A stretch of 64,000 bases of DNA from Lutibacter maritimus (GCF_900116115.1 NZ_FOZP01000003.1:346345-410344); one strand, 5' to 3'. Positions 40,848-50,097 are shown, counted from the stretch's first letter. Numbers and translations are program-made. Notes: generated from the sequence alone by a model not told the origin.

Positions 40848-42340
40848 TTTTCTTCAAATTTTATAAGTTCATCTGCAATTTTTCTGTCATTTGCTAATCG
40901 TGGTACTTTATTTTGTCCGCCTAATTTACCAACCGATTTCATATAATTATTAAAACCACCTTTTTCAATTAATGTTATTTTTAAGGGTCTAAGAATTTTA
41001 CCAACAATTAAATCATAATAATAACTATTTTTTTCTTGAAGCGCTTTATCTACTTTTAAAGCAAAATCTTCTAAATTATCTGGTTTATTACCAAATTCTA
41101 TAAACCATTCGTGATAAGGTAATCCTGTTTCTGGCGAAATTTGTGGTGCTACAGTAAATTCGTTTACAGTGATTTTTGTATTTATAGTTTGATTATTTAT
41201 AGCATCTTCTACCTCTTTTCCAATAACGTGTTCACCAAAAGCCGAAATAAAATGTTTTATTCTGCCAGAAACTACAATTCTTGGTGGATTCAATGAAACA
41301 AACTTTATAGTATCGCCAATATTATATCCCCACAAACCTGCATTGGTATTTAAAATAATGACATAATTAATATCTAATTTTACATCTTTTAATGAAATTC
41401 TTGTTGGATTTTCATTAAAAAACTCATCCGCAGGAATAAATTCATAAAAAATTCCGTTATTAATGGCTAACAACATTCCTTCTTCTTTTTGAGAATCTTG
41501 ATACGCAATAAATCCTTCAGAAGCTGGATATAACTCAATAGCGTCAACTTTTCTTCCAATTAAATTTTCGAATTTATTTCTGTAAGGTTCATAGTTTACG
41601 CCACCATACACAAACAAATTGAAGTTTGGAAAAACCTCTCCTACTTTTTTACCTGTTCTGGCAACTATTCGTTCAAAATACATTTGCACCCACGAAGGAA
41701 TTCCACCAATTAAAGTCATATTTTCATGAATGGTTTCATCAATAACAGCTTCAACTTTAGTTTCCCAATCTTCAATACAATTGGTTTCCCAACTTGGCAA
41801 TCTGTTTTTAGTTAAATAACTTGGAACGTAATGTGCTGAAATTCCTGAAAGACGTCCAATTTTAATTCCGTTTTTTTCTTTTAACTCCGGACTTCCTTGT
41901 AAAAAAATAACCTTACCACCTAAAAAATCAGCTTTTTTTGTTTCATTTATATACATTAAAAGTGCATTTTTAGCCGATTCAATATGGGTTGGCATGGATT
42001 CTTTTGTAAGAGGTATGTATTTTGTGCCTGAAGTTGTGCCTGATGTTTTAGCAAAATATAATGGTTTTCCTTTCCATAAAATATCTTGTTCACCATTAAT
42101 TACTTTTTCAATATATGGTTTAATGTCTTCATAATCAGCAATAGGAACGTGCTGTTTAAAATTCTCATACGTTTTTATTTCAGAAAAATGATGATCTTTA
42201 CCAAACTCAGTATTTTGTGCTAGTTTAATGAGTTTTTTAAATACTTTTTCCTGCACTTCAATGGCATTTTTGCTTTGCTTATATACTTTTAAAGCTACAA
42301 GTTTTGCATAAGGTTTTGCTAAAATAGATTTAATGTTCAT
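40844..42340 (-). CDS. GH3 auxin-responsive promoter family acyl-adenylating enzyme
   Basis: A 498-residue protein of the plant GH3/JAR1-like adenylating family; this GH3 is not the glycoside hydrolase family. The ATP-binding motif is seen in YFAKTSGTTSGTKYIPLT (about residue 108), and LYPASEGFIAYQ and GRIKHFISAFGEHV follow in order. Plant members conjugate amino acids to hormones; bacterial members have no settled substrate. It is 3 bases downstream of the M23 peptidase gene and overlaps the MOSC gene by four bases, all on the minus strand. The substrate is unknown. Confidence 0.88.
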   Translation of the reverse strand: MNIKSILAKPYAKLVALKVYKQSKNAIEVQEKVFKKLIKLAQNTEFGKDHHFSEIKTYENFKQHVPIADYEDIKPYIEKVINGEQDILWKGKPLYFAKTSGTTSGTKYIPLTKESMPTHIESAKNALLMYINETKKADFLGGKVIFLQGSPELKEKNGIKIGRLSGISAHYVPSYLTKNRLPSWETNCIEDWETKVEAVIDETIHENMTLIGGIPSWVQMYFERIVARTGKKVGEVFPNFNLFVYGGVNYEPYRNKFENLIGRKVDAIELYPASEGFIAYQDSQKEEGMLLAINNGIFYEFIPADEFFNENPTRISLKDVKLDINYVIILNTNAGLWGYNIGDTIKFVSLNPPRIVVSGRIKHFISAFGEHVIGKEVEDAINNQTINTKITVNEFTVAPQISPETGLPYHEWFIEFGNKPDNLEDFALKVDKALQEKNSYYYDLIVGKILRPLKITLIEKGGFNNYMKSVGKLGGQNKVPRLANDRKIADELIKFEEK

Positions 42341-42343
42341 TAC

Positions 42344-43213
42344 TTATTCAAAATCAATATAATAGGTTGGATTTACTGGATAACCTTCGCTCCATAATTC
42401 AAAATGCAAATGTGGGCCAGTACTAAACTCTCCTGCATTTCCAGCAGAAGCAATTACTTCACCAGATTGCACAAAATCGCCTTGTTCTTTGGTAAGTGAT
42501 GTATTGTGTTTATACACCGAAATAAATCCGTTATTATGTTCAATAATTATTACATGGCCTGTAGTTGCTGTCCATTCTGCAAAAATAACAGTTCCATCGG
42601 CAATAGATTTTACGGGTGTGTTCATTTCAACGGCAATATCTACTGCAAAATGTTTTGCTTTTGGACTGTAACCATCTGACAGCGTACCAACAACAGGCGC
42701 AAAAAACACTACTTCTGTGTCCTTTATTGCTTCATCAAAAATACTAAATCTGTCAATTCGTTCAATTTCTGATCTAAATTCTAAATCTTGATCACTCGGA
42801 GCCAAATTCATACTATCCTTATTATATTGAACGGATTGCATTACAGAATCTCTATCAAACATTACTTCAGATATTTTACCAGTAAGCAATTCTTTTACTT
42901 TAGAAATGTACAAATTATTTACATCTAATACTTGTTGTAAAGAGTCTACTTTATACACTAAATGTGTAGCTTCTTTTTTTAATTTTGTTGAAGAATAACC
43001 AGGAATGTATTCTTTTAAACCTGTAAAAGCTATTAAATATGTAGTACCAACAATTAATAATATGGAAAACAACCCACCAAAAACAAACACATTTAAACGT
43101 GTTAATTTGAACGTTAGTTTTTCTTCAAAAGTATCTTCATTTAAAATTACCAAGCGGTATTTATTAAATAATTTTTTTCGAATCCGTCCTTTATTATTTT
43201 TCTTTTTGGCCAT
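42344..43213 (-). CDS. Membrane-anchored M23 family peptidoglycan endopeptidase
   Basis: A 289-residue protein with a cytoplasmic basic start, one membrane helix at about residues 42-65, a coiled-coil region (about 80-125) and a C-terminal M23/LytM domain (about 175-285). The zinc and catalytic motifs HFAVDIAV, VYKHN and GPHLHFEL are present, so it may be active. M23 peptidases cut peptide cross-links of peptidoglycan during growth or division. It is the first gene of a three-gene minus-strand operon and has a promoter element at 43227-43234. Confidence 0.93.
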   Translation of the reverse strand: MAKKKNNKGRIRKKLFNKYRLVILNEDTFEEKLTFKLTRLNVFVFGGLFSILLIVGTTYLIAFTGLKEYIPGYSSTKLKKEATHLVYKVDSLQQVLDVNNLYISKVKELLTGKISEVMFDRDSVMQSVQYNKDSMNLAPSDQDLEFRSEIERIDRFSIFDEAIKDTEVVFFAPVVGTLSDGYSPKAKHFAVDIAVEMNTPVKSIADGTVIFAEWTATTGHVIIIEHNNGFISVYKHNTSLTKEQGDFVQSGEVIASAGNAGEFSTGPHLHFELWSEGYPVNPTYYIDFE

Positions 43214-43226
43214 ATTTTAATTAAAA

Positions 43227-43234
43227 CAAATATA
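43227..43234 (-). promoter_or_regulatory. TAnnTTTG -7 promoter element of the M23 operon
   Basis: TATATTTG on the minus strand, 13 bases before the start codon. Confidence 0.55.
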
Positions 43235-43297
43235 CAACGAAATATCGTTAATTAAATTTCAACATAAAATTCCGTGACTGTTAAAACTTCGCTAAAG

Positions 43298-43879
43298 TTA
43301 TGCTTTATAAAAGTTCATTTCATCAATATAATTCCAAACCTTTTCAGGTAACATTGGCTGTATGTTTTTGTTATTTTTTATAGATTTTCTAATAAAAGTT
43401 GATGAAATTTCTACAATTGGCGCAGCTACTCTATGTACTTTTGGATGATTTAAAAACTGACTATCTGTTGTTCCATCAGAAATTCTTGGATACACATATA
43501 ACTCGTAATTTTGAACAATAGTTTCGTAATTTTTCCATTTATGAAATCCCTTTAAATTGTCTTCACCCATAATTAAACAAAATTGATGTTCTGGGTATTT
43601 TTCTTCAATATGAATTAATGTATTAATAGTATAATTTGGCTGCGGTAATTTAAATTCTATGTCAGATGTTTTTAATTTTTGATAGTCATCAACCGCAATA
43701 TTTGCAATGGCCAATCTATGATGATTACTAAGCATTGATTTTTTTTGTTTGAATGGACTTTGTGGTGTAATTACAAACCAAATCTCCTCTAAATCAGAAA
43801 ATTCAGCCATATAATTCGCAATTATTAAATGCCCAATATGAATGGGATTAAAAGTGCCAAAAAACAATCCAACTTTCAT
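43298..43879 (-). CDS. nadD: Nicotinate-nucleotide adenylyltransferase
   Basis: A 193-residue enzyme that joins nicotinate mononucleotide and ATP in NAD biosynthesis. The N-terminal FFGTFNPIHIGHLIIANYM contains the (T/H)xGH adenylylation motif, and the C-terminal ISSTFIRKSI is the second nucleotide motif. The length fits NadD. Its start lies directly after the stop of gmk, and the two are coupled with yicC in one minus-strand operon. Confidence 0.95.
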   Translation of the reverse strand: MKVGLFFGTFNPIHIGHLIIANYMAEFSDLEEIWFVITPQSPFKQKKSMLSNHHRLAIANIAVDDYQKLKTSDIEFKLPQPNYTINTLIHIEEKYPEHQFCLIMGEDNLKGFHKWKNYETIVQNYELYVYPRISDGTTDSQFLNHPKVHRVAAPIVEISSTFIRKSIKNNKNIQPMLPEKVWNYIDEMNFYKA

Positions 43880-44452
43880 TTATTTTATAAAATTTTTAAC
43901 CAATTTATATGCTTTTTCTTTTGCTTCTTCTAAATTATCATTCACTAAAATAACATCAAAATCTTTAGCATATTTTAATTCTTTTTCAGCTTTTGCTACG
44001 CGTTCTTGTATTTTTTCTTCGCTATCTGTTTTTCTTCCTCTTAACCTTTTCTCCATTTCTTCAATAGATGGTGGTTGTACAAAAATTGCCAACGTTTGTT
44101 CTGGAAATTTCTTTTTTATATTTAAACCACCAACAACATCAATATCAAAAATTACGTGTTTTCCTTGTTTCCAAATGCGCTCTACTTCTTCTTTTAATGT
44201 GCCATAATAATTATTGGTATAAACCTCTTCATACTCAATAAAAGCATCATTTTTTATGTGCTTTTGAAATTCTTCAGCTGAAATAAAATAATAATCTTTA
44301 CCGTGTATTTCAATTCCCCTACTTCCTCTTGATGTTGCTGAAATTGAAAAATCTAATTCAAGTTCTGGCATTTGCAATAAATGCCTTACAATAGTTGTTT
44401 TACCAGAACCCGATGGCGCTGAAAAAACAATGAGTTTGCCTTTGGTATTCAT
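43880..44452 (-). CDS. gmk: Guanylate kinase
   Basis: A 190-residue kinase that converts GMP to GDP. The P-loop APSGSGKTTIV opens the protein, SATSRGSRGIEIHGKDYYF (GMP binding) and the FDIDVVGGLNIKK segment follow. The ATG at 44452 is chosen; an in-frame TTG three codons upstream exists, but the ATG gives the usual short start before the first strand. The gene lies between yicC and nadD with almost no spacing. Confidence 0.96.
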   Translation of the reverse strand: MNTKGKLIVFSAPSGSGKTTIVRHLLQMPELELDFSISATSRGSRGIEIHGKDYYFISAEEFQKHIKNDAFIEYEEVYTNNYYGTLKEEVERIWKQGKHVIFDIDVVGGLNIKKKFPEQTLAIFVQPPSIEEMEKRLRGRKTDSEEKIQERVAKAEKELKYAKDFDVILVNDNLEEAKEKAYKLVKNFIK

Positions 44453-44463
44453 TGTTTTCAATT

Positions 44464-45321
44464 TTATAAAACGTTTAAACTTTGTTCTTTAATTTTTTCT
44501 AACTCATCTTTCATTTGCACCACTAATTTTTGCATATCCGCGTAATTAGATTTTGATCCAATGGTATTTATTTCTCTTCCAATTTCTTGGGTTATAAATG
44601 CCAATTTTTTACCGTTAGAATCATTGGTGCTTAATTCTTTTTTAAAGTACTCTAAATGGTTTTTTAATCGTACTTTTTCTTCGGTAATATCTAATTTTTC
44701 AATATAATAAATGATTTCTTGCTCAAATCTATTTTCATCTATTTTTACTTCCAATTCAGCAATTCCTTTTCTTAATTTTTCTTTTACTAAAACAATTCTT
44801 TCTGGATCAATTTCAATTACTTTTTCTAATAAATTTTCAATATTTGAAATTCTTAAAATAAAATCATTGCGCAGCACTTCACCTTCGTCTGATCTGTATT
44901 TATTAATTTTCACAACTGTTTCTGCAATTGCTTCAACAATTTGATGCCATTCTTCTTCATCAACTTCTTCACGTTCTGTTTTTAAAGAATCTGGTAATCG
45001 AACTGCCATTTTTAACAATTCAACTTCGTTAGAATCAACAATATTTCGTAGTTGATTCATATAATCTTTTACAACATTTTCATTAATTTTTGATGATCCT
45101 TCACCTCCATTTCCTTCAATAAATATAGAAAAATCTATTTTCCCTCTTTCTAAAACGGCAGCTAAATTTTTACGAATATCCAACTCCTTTTCTCTGTAGT
45201 ACGAAGGAATTCTAACATTTAAATCTAGATTTTTACTATTTAACGATTTTAATTCAATCGTAATTTTTTTGGTAGATAATTGTAATACGGTTTTACCGTA
45301 TCCGGTCATTGATTGTATCAT
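44464..45321 (-). CDS. YicC-family endoribonuclease-like protein
   Basis: A 285-residue protein with the YicC start MIQSMTGYGK and an N-terminal YicC_N domain, followed by the C-terminal DUF1732 domain (about 200-285, HLEYFKKELSTNDSNGKKLAFITQEIGREINTIGSK, given here as a position guide). Escherichia coli YicC takes part in degradation of a small RNA and is a hexameric ribonuclease. The order yicC-gmk-nadD is common in Bacteroidota. A TAAATTTG element at 45341-45348 could be its promoter. Confidence 0.9.
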   Translation of the reverse strand: MIQSMTGYGKTVLQLSTKKITIELKSLNSKNLDLNVRIPSYYREKELDIRKNLAAVLERGKIDFSIFIEGNGGEGSSKINENVVKDYMNQLRNIVDSNEVELLKMAVRLPDSLKTEREEVDEEEWHQIVEAIAETVVKINKYRSDEGEVLRNDFILRISNIENLLEKVIEIDPERIVLVKEKLRKGIAELEVKIDENRFEQEIIYYIEKLDITEEKVRLKNHLEYFKKELSTNDSNGKKLAFITQEIGREINTIGSKSNYADMQKLVVQMKDELEKIKEQSLNVL

Positions 45322-45340
45322 GTAAATTTGAATATTTAAG

Positions 45341-45348
45341 CAAATTTA
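45341..45348 (-). promoter_or_regulatory. TAnnTTTG -7 promoter element of the yicC-gmk-nadD operon
   Basis: TAAATTTG on the minus strand, 19 bases before the start codon. Confidence 0.5.
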
Positions 45349-45423
45349 AGCATTTTCTAAAAAGTGGCGATTTTTAAATTTATGTAAGCTTATTTTTAAA
45401 TTTTTGTTGCCAAAACATTTGCT

Positions 45424-45431
45424 TATTTTTG
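45424..45431 (+). promoter_or_regulatory. TAnnTTTG -7 promoter element of the GT9 gene
   Basis: TATTTTTG, 20 bases before the TTG start; a TTG about 15 bases upstream may serve as the -33 element. Confidence 0.6.
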
Positions 45432-45451
45432 TTGAACCAAATTAACTTATT

Positions 45452-46480
45452 TTGACAAAAAATACGCATTTATTAGTCATAAGATTATCTGCTATGGGTG
45501 ATGTTGCCATGACCGTTCCTGTTGTAAGAGCATTAATTAAACAACATCCAAACTTAAAAATAACTGTTTTATCTAAACCATTTTTAAAACCTTTGTTTAA
45601 TGATGTAGAGAATGTTACTTTTTATGCAGCTGAAGTAAACGGAAAACACAAAGGCTTTTTTGGAATTTACAAACTTTATAAAGAGCTTAAATTGCTTAAT
45701 ATTGATGCTGTTGCAGATTTGCACAATGTTTTACGTTCTAAAATTTTACGGACTTTTTTTAAATTATCTAATACTAAAGTTGCTTTTATAAATAAAGGTA
45801 GAGTAGAAAAAAAAGCATTAACCGCAACTAAAAATAAAATTTTTAAACAACTAAAAACAACCCATGAACGCTATGCTGATGTTTTTAGAAATTTAGGGTT
45901 TTCATTAAATATTGCTAATCCTACTTTTCCTGAAAAAATAAAACTGACTCCAGAAATAATTAAAATTACAGGAGAAAAAACAACTACTTGGATTGGTATA
46001 GCACCTTTTGCACAATATGCTTCAAAAATGTACCCAATAGATTTAATGGAACAAGTAATTTCTGAAATATCAAAACAGGAAAATATGAAAATTCTATTAT
46101 TTGGTGGTGGGCAAAAAGAGGTTGAAATTTTAGAAAGTATAGCCACTAAATATCCAAATACTATTAATATTGCTGGAAAAATAAAGTTAGATCAAGAACT
46201 TATTTTAATTTCTAACCTTGACAAAATGTTAAGTATGGATTCTGGAAACGCACATTTTGCTGCTATGTTAGGCATAAACACTTTCACTGTTTGGGGAATT
46301 ACACATCCATTTACTGGGTTTGCTCCTTTTAACCAACCATTTGAAAATGCTATTTTACCAGATTTAAAAAAATACCCAAACATACCATGTTCAATATATG
46401 GAAATAAAGTTTGCGAAGGTTATGAAGATGTAATGCGAAGTATTCTTCCTTTAGAAATAGTAAAAAAAATCATTCAATAA
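45452..46480 (+). CDS. Glycosyltransferase family 9 (heptosyltransferase-like)
   Basis: A 342-residue GT9 protein with a GT-B fold. The N-terminal LVIRLSAMGDVAMTVPVVRAL block and the C-terminal LISNLDKMLSMDSGNAHFAAMLG and VWGITHPFTGFAPF blocks are typical. GT9 enzymes add heptose or related sugars to the lipopolysaccharide core at the inner membrane. The TTG at 45452 is the necessary start: the first ATG in frame lies after the first beta strand, at residue 15. A promoter element precedes it. The donor and acceptor cannot be read. Confidence 0.9.
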   Translation: MTKNTHLLVIRLSAMGDVAMTVPVVRALIKQHPNLKITVLSKPFLKPLFNDVENVTFYAAEVNGKHKGFFGIYKLYKELKLLNIDAVADLHNVLRSKILRTFFKLSNTKVAFINKGRVEKKALTATKNKIFKQLKTTHERYADVFRNLGFSLNIANPTFPEKIKLTPEIIKITGEKTTTWIGIAPFAQYASKMYPIDLMEQVISEISKQENMKILLFGGGQKEVEILESIATKYPNTINIAGKIKLDQELILISNLDKMLSMDSGNAHFAAMLGINTFTVWGITHPFTGFAPFNQPFENAILPDLKKYPNIPCSIYGNKVCEGYEDVMRSILPLEIVKKIIQ

Positions 46481-46519
46481 AATATCGAAATTAAGTATCT
46501 AATTTTATAATTATAATAG

Positions 46520-46527
46520 TTATTTTT
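46520..46527 (+). promoter_or_regulatory. TAnnTTTG -7 promoter element of upp
   Basis: TATTTTTG, 17 bases before the upp ATG. Confidence 0.6.
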
Positions 46528-46544
46528 GTAAAAATTTTACAAAC

Positions 46545-47195
46545 ATGCTTGTCAACGTCCTTGATTCAAAAAAATCTATCTTAAATAAATTCATTTCAGA
46601 AATTAGAAATATTAACATTCAAAAAGATTCTTTAAGATTTAGAAGAAATATTGAACGTATTGGTGAAATTTTAGCATATGAAATTAGTCAATCTTTATAC
46701 TACGAAAAAAACACAGTTCCAACACCTTTAGGGACAAAAATAATGGAAACTCATAAAAAAGACATTGTTTTATGTTCCATTTTAAGAGCAGGACTTCCTT
46801 TACATACTGGCTTATTAAATTATTTTGATGATGCTGAAAATGCTTTTATATCAGCTTACAGAAAACACCTTAACGAAACCGATTTTGAAATTAAAGTTGA
46901 ATATTTTGCTTCACCAAGTTTAGAAGGTAAAACGTTAATTTTAGCTGACCCAATGTTAGCAACTGGCCAATCTTTAGTAAGTGTTTTTGAAGGCTTAAAA
47001 AAACATGGAACACCAAAAGAAATTCACGTTGCTTGTGTAATTGGTTCTAATGAAGGTATTGAATATATTCAAAAAAATCTTCCAAAAGAAACAAAACTAT
47101 GGATTGCTACTGTTGATGAAAAATTAAACAATCGCGGTTATATTGTTCCTGGTTTAGGTGATGCTGGAGACTTAGCATTTGGTGGAAAATTATAA
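46545..47195 (+). CDS. upp: Uracil phosphoribosyltransferase
   Basis: A 216-residue type I phosphoribosyltransferase that makes UMP from uracil and PRPP. The PRPP loop is LADPMLATGQSLV (about residue 133), and the uracil-binding C-terminal region is GYIVPGLGDAGDLAFGG. SILRAGLPLHTG is the PPi loop. The length is typical. It has its own promoter and overlaps the end of the convergent membrane protein gene by six bases, so no terminator lies between them. Confidence 0.94.
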   Translation: MLVNVLDSKKSILNKFISEIRNINIQKDSLRFRRNIERIGEILAYEISQSLYYEKNTVPTPLGTKIMETHKKDIVLCSILRAGLPLHTGLLNYFDDAENAFISAYRKHLNETDFEIKVEYFASPSLEGKTLILADPMLATGQSLVSVFEGLKKHGTPKEIHVACVIGSNEGIEYIQKNLPKETKLWIATVDEKLNNRGYIVPGLGDAGDLAFGGKL

Positions 47196-48113
47196 AAAAT
47201 AAACACTTATTGAAATTACAAAAAACAAATACAAAATCAGATTTTTAAAATTTGATGATTGACTTTTTTGTAAAAAATTTGCAGTAATTATTGCACACGG
47301 AAACAGCAGAAAAAATAGTTCAGAACCATCTTTTAAAGGCGCTATAAAAACAACTACACTTGCCACTATTAATTGGTTAATTAATATATTCCATGACATT
47401 CTTAAATTGTTACTCACCAACACTATTTTAGGGCTTACCACTACTAAAGACCACATTGTAATAGTTATTAATAATGTAATTGGTATTAAAAATTGCATTT
47501 GATTGTAAACCGTAAAATCTAACCCTAAATTAAGTTTAAAAATACTGTAAAAAGCATCCATCTTGTCATAATAAAAATTATAAGTAAAAAACAAAAAAAT
47601 TGGAATTATTAAACCAATAAAAGGTATTATAAAGTTTTTAAAATAAATTTTTTGATAAATTATAATGGCAATAAAAATTAAAAAAACATATAAAATACTA
47701 TGCGGATAAATAATTGTTGCCACACCAACCCAAAAAGCGGCATCAAATAATTTTTTTGAAATATTTAAACCCGATTTAATACTATAAATTTTTCGATAAC
47801 TAAAAAGCAACAATAAATTTGAAAAAAGAATTTTATTATTAAACATTGTTTCTTTAAATGTACCAAATAATAAAACAATAATTAACAAGCCATATAAATT
47901 ATCTAACGTTAAATTGTTTCTTTTTATAATAAAATTAGTAACAACAAGAAATATAATGAAACACAAGAAAAAAGCAGCTTTTTTAATAAAATATAACCAC
48001 AAAAACTCCTCTGGAAAAGAAATAACACTAGCAACTATGTAATATAAAAACAACAGTATTACTAAGTTAAAAACATGAACTGGCTTACTTTTACTAAAAA
48101 AATTTGCTATCAT
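47190..48113 (-). CDS. DUF6427-type multi-pass membrane protein
   Basis: A 307-residue integral membrane protein with about nine hydrophobic segments across its length. The N-terminal MIANFFSKSKPVHVFNLVILLF and the LLLLFSYRKIYSIKSGLNISKKLFDAAFW region fit what I remember as DUF6427, a flavobacterial family of unknown function. It is divergent from a 65-residue DUF6341-like gene, an arrangement I recall from other Flavobacteriaceae. No catalytic motif is visible. Confidence 0.75.
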   Translation of the reverse strand: MIANFFSKSKPVHVFNLVILLFLYYIVASVISFPEEFLWLYFIKKAAFFLCFIIFLVVTNFIIKRNNLTLDNLYGLLIIVLLFGTFKETMFNNKILFSNLLLLFSYRKIYSIKSGLNISKKLFDAAFWVGVATIIYPHSILYVFLIFIAIIIYQKIYFKNFIIPFIGLIIPIFLFFTYNFYYDKMDAFYSIFKLNLGLDFTVYNQMQFLIPITLLITITMWSLVVVSPKIVLVSNNLRMSWNILINQLIVASVVVFIAPLKDGSELFFLLFPCAIITANFLQKSQSSNFKNLILYLFFVISISVYFL

Positions 48114-48125
48114 TACTATATTTTA

Positions 48126-48133
48126 TACTTTTG
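48126..48133 (+). promoter_or_regulatory. TAnnTTTG -7 promoter element
   Basis: TACTTTTG, 20 bases before the ATG of the small membrane protein gene at 48154. Confidence 0.6.
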
Positions 48134-48153
48134 CCTGTAAATATAATTAAGAT

Positions 48154-48351
48154 ATGATTGCAAACAATATTTTTAAAGCGATTGGTGATTTTTTTACAAA
48201 CGTTTTATTTACTCCATTTAACGAATTAAGATCAATGGATAATTGGTGGTTACAAAGTACCATAAGCTGGATATTTATTGTAATTACTTTTATTGCATTT
48301 TTTTATTGGATGGGAGAAATAAGAAAATACAAAAAAGCAGGAAACGAATAA
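48154..48351 (+). CDS. Small DUF6341-like membrane protein
   Basis: A 65-residue protein with one membrane helix at about residues 35-52 and a short basic tail (EIRKYKKAGNE). The N-terminal NIFKAIGDFFTNVLFTPFNELR segment is amphipathic. I recall this as the flavobacterial family DUF6341; no function is known. It has its own promoter element and lies 48 bases upstream of trmB, so both may share a transcript. Confidence 0.75.
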   Translation: MIANNIFKAIGDFFTNVLFTPFNELRSMDNWWLQSTISWIFIVITFIAFFYWMGEIRKYKKAGNE

Positions 48352-48399
48352 TTATATTCGTTACAAACGCTCTTTCCTTTTAACAAAACCCAAAAAACT

Positions 48400-49071
48400 G
48401 TGGGAAGCAAAAATAAATTGAAAAGATTTCGTGAAAACGAAACATTTCCAAATGTAATTCAACCAACTCGAGAAGAGGTTATTGAAGGCTTTCCCTTAAA
48501 AGGGAATTGGCAAACTCATTTTAATAATAACAATCCAATTATTTTAGAACTTGGTTGCGGTAAAGGCGAATATACTATTGCTTTGGCTCGTAAAAATCCA
48601 ACTATTAATTATATTGGTATTGATATAAAAGGTGCACGATTTTGGCGAGGCGCAAAAACTGCAATTGAAGAAAATTTACCAAACGTAGCTTTTATCCGTA
48701 CACAAATTGAATTGATAGATTTGTTATTCAACAAAAATGAGGTTACCGAAATTTGGATAACTTTCCCTGACCCTCAAATAAAATATACCAGAACAAAACA
48801 TAGATTAACAAATCAAGAATTTTTAAAAAAATATCATCATATTTTAAAATCTGATGGTATTGTAAATTTAAAAACCGATAGTGAATTTATGCACGGCTAT
48901 ACATTGGGATTATTACACGGTGAAGGTCATGAAATTTTATACGCACATCATGATATTTACAAAAATTTCCATTCTCCGCAAGAAGTAATTTCAACAAAAA
49001 CGTTTTACGAAAGTCAATACTTAGAGCTAGAAAAACCTATAACTTACATTCAATTTAGACTTAAATATTAA
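48400..49071 (+). CDS. trmB: tRNA (guanine-N7-)-methyltransferase
   Basis: A 223-residue class I methyltransferase that makes 7-methylguanosine at position 46 of tRNA. The S-adenosylmethionine site is ILELGCGKGEYT (about residue 48), and the catalytic region is TFPDPQIKYTRTKHRL (about 124). The start is GTG at 48400; no ATG lies before motif I. The gene is followed after 5 bases by a LysE-family gene. Confidence 0.94.
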   Translation: MGSKNKLKRFRENETFPNVIQPTREEVIEGFPLKGNWQTHFNNNNPIILELGCGKGEYTIALARKNPTINYIGIDIKGARFWRGAKTAIEENLPNVAFIRTQIELIDLLFNKNEVTEIWITFPDPQIKYTRTKHRLTNQEFLKKYHHILKSDGIVNLKTDSEFMHGYTLGLLHGEGHEILYAHHDIYKNFHSPQEVISTKTFYESQYLELEKPITYIQFRLKY

Positions 49072-49076
49072 TATTC

Positions 49077-49691
49077 ATGGCGCTACAATTTATTTTAGGT
49101 TTTCTTACCTCGTTTGTAGCGGCAACGCCTCCTGGATTATTAAATTTAACATCTTTAAAAATAAGTTTAGAAAAAGGAAAAGAAAAAAGTTACAATTTTG
49201 CTTTGGGCGTTTCAATCATCATATTTATTCAAACGTATTTTTCACTAATTTTCACAAACTACATTCATAGTAAATCTAATATAGAAGCTTCTTTGCAATC
49301 CATTGGTTTTGTATTATTTAGCTTACTATCTATTTACTTTCTTTATAAGGGTATTAAAGAGAAAAAAACTCAAAAAATTAAAAAATCAAAAATTAAAAAC
49401 ACTTTTACACTTGGTTTAATTTTAGCATCTTTAAACCTTTTAGCAATTCCTTATTATTGCAGTGTTGGAGCTGCTTTAAATTCTTATGGTTATTTAGATT
49501 TTTCACAAATTAGTATTTTAGTATTTGTTATAGGATCAAGTGTAGGAACATTTGTACTTTTAAGTATATACAATAATTCAGCAAAAATTATTCAACAGAA
49601 AATTGGACTTCTAGCCAGAAATTTGAATATTTTTTTAGGAATTATTACGGGTATAATTGCCCTTATTGCATTAATTAGAATATTCAATTGA
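49077..49691 (+). CDS. LysE-family transporter
   Basis: A 204-residue membrane protein with six predicted helices in the LysE/RhtB pattern. The N-terminal LGFLTSFVAATPPGLLNLTSLKISLEKG block matches the family start. LysE members export amino acids or similar small molecules. It starts 5 bases after trmB and its stop overlaps the next start in TTGA, so the three genes form a tight operon. The substrate is unknown. Confidence 0.85.
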   Translation: MALQFILGFLTSFVAATPPGLLNLTSLKISLEKGKEKSYNFALGVSIIIFIQTYFSLIFTNYIHSKSNIEASLQSIGFVLFSLLSIYFLYKGIKEKKTQKIKKSKIKNTFTLGLILASLNLLAIPYYCSVGAALNSYGYLDFSQISILVFVIGSSVGTFVLLSIYNNSAKIIQQKIGLLARNLNIFLGIITGIIALIALIRIFN

Positions 49692-50026
49692 AAGAATCTA
49701 TAAATTTTTTTGAAAAAGTATATGAAGTTGCTGCTCAAATTCCTTTTGGCAGAGTAACTAGTTATGGAGCCATTGCAACGTATTTAGGAGCAGCTCGTTC
49801 TGCCAGAATGGTTGGTTGGGCAATGAATGCCTCACACAATAATAATGATATTCCTGCACATAGAGTTGTAAATAGAAAAGGTTTATTAACTGGCAAACAT
49901 CATTTTGATGGCACTAATTTAATGCAACAATTACTTGAAAGTGAAGGTGTTATAATTAAAGAAAATCAAATTCAAAACTTCGAAACCGTTTTTTGGGATC
50001 CTTCAAAAGAACTGCCAATTCTTTAA
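49688..50026 (+). CDS. MGMT-like protein without the catalytic cysteine (alkyltransferase-like, ATL)
   Basis: A 112-residue protein of the O6-alkylguanine transferase DNA-binding domain family. The RVTSYGAIATYLG helix-turn-helix entry (about residue 22) and SARMVGWAMNAS arginine-finger segment are present, but the PCHRV active site reads PAHRV (about residue 56), so it cannot accept an alkyl group. Such ATL proteins bind alkylated guanine and guide nucleotide excision repair. The TTG at 49688 is the likely start, overlapping the LysE stop; the first ATG would remove the N-terminal third. Confidence 0.88.
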   Translation: MKESINFFEKVYEVAAQIPFGRVTSYGAIATYLGAARSARMVGWAMNASHNNNDIPAHRVVNRKGLLTGKHHFDGTNLMQQLLESEGVIIKENQIQNFETVFWDPSKELPIL

Positions 50027-50097
50027 ATATTTTAATTTTAAAAACCACTTCAATATTAGTTTTTAATTAGCCTCTTTAATTATTCAACAGAACTCTG

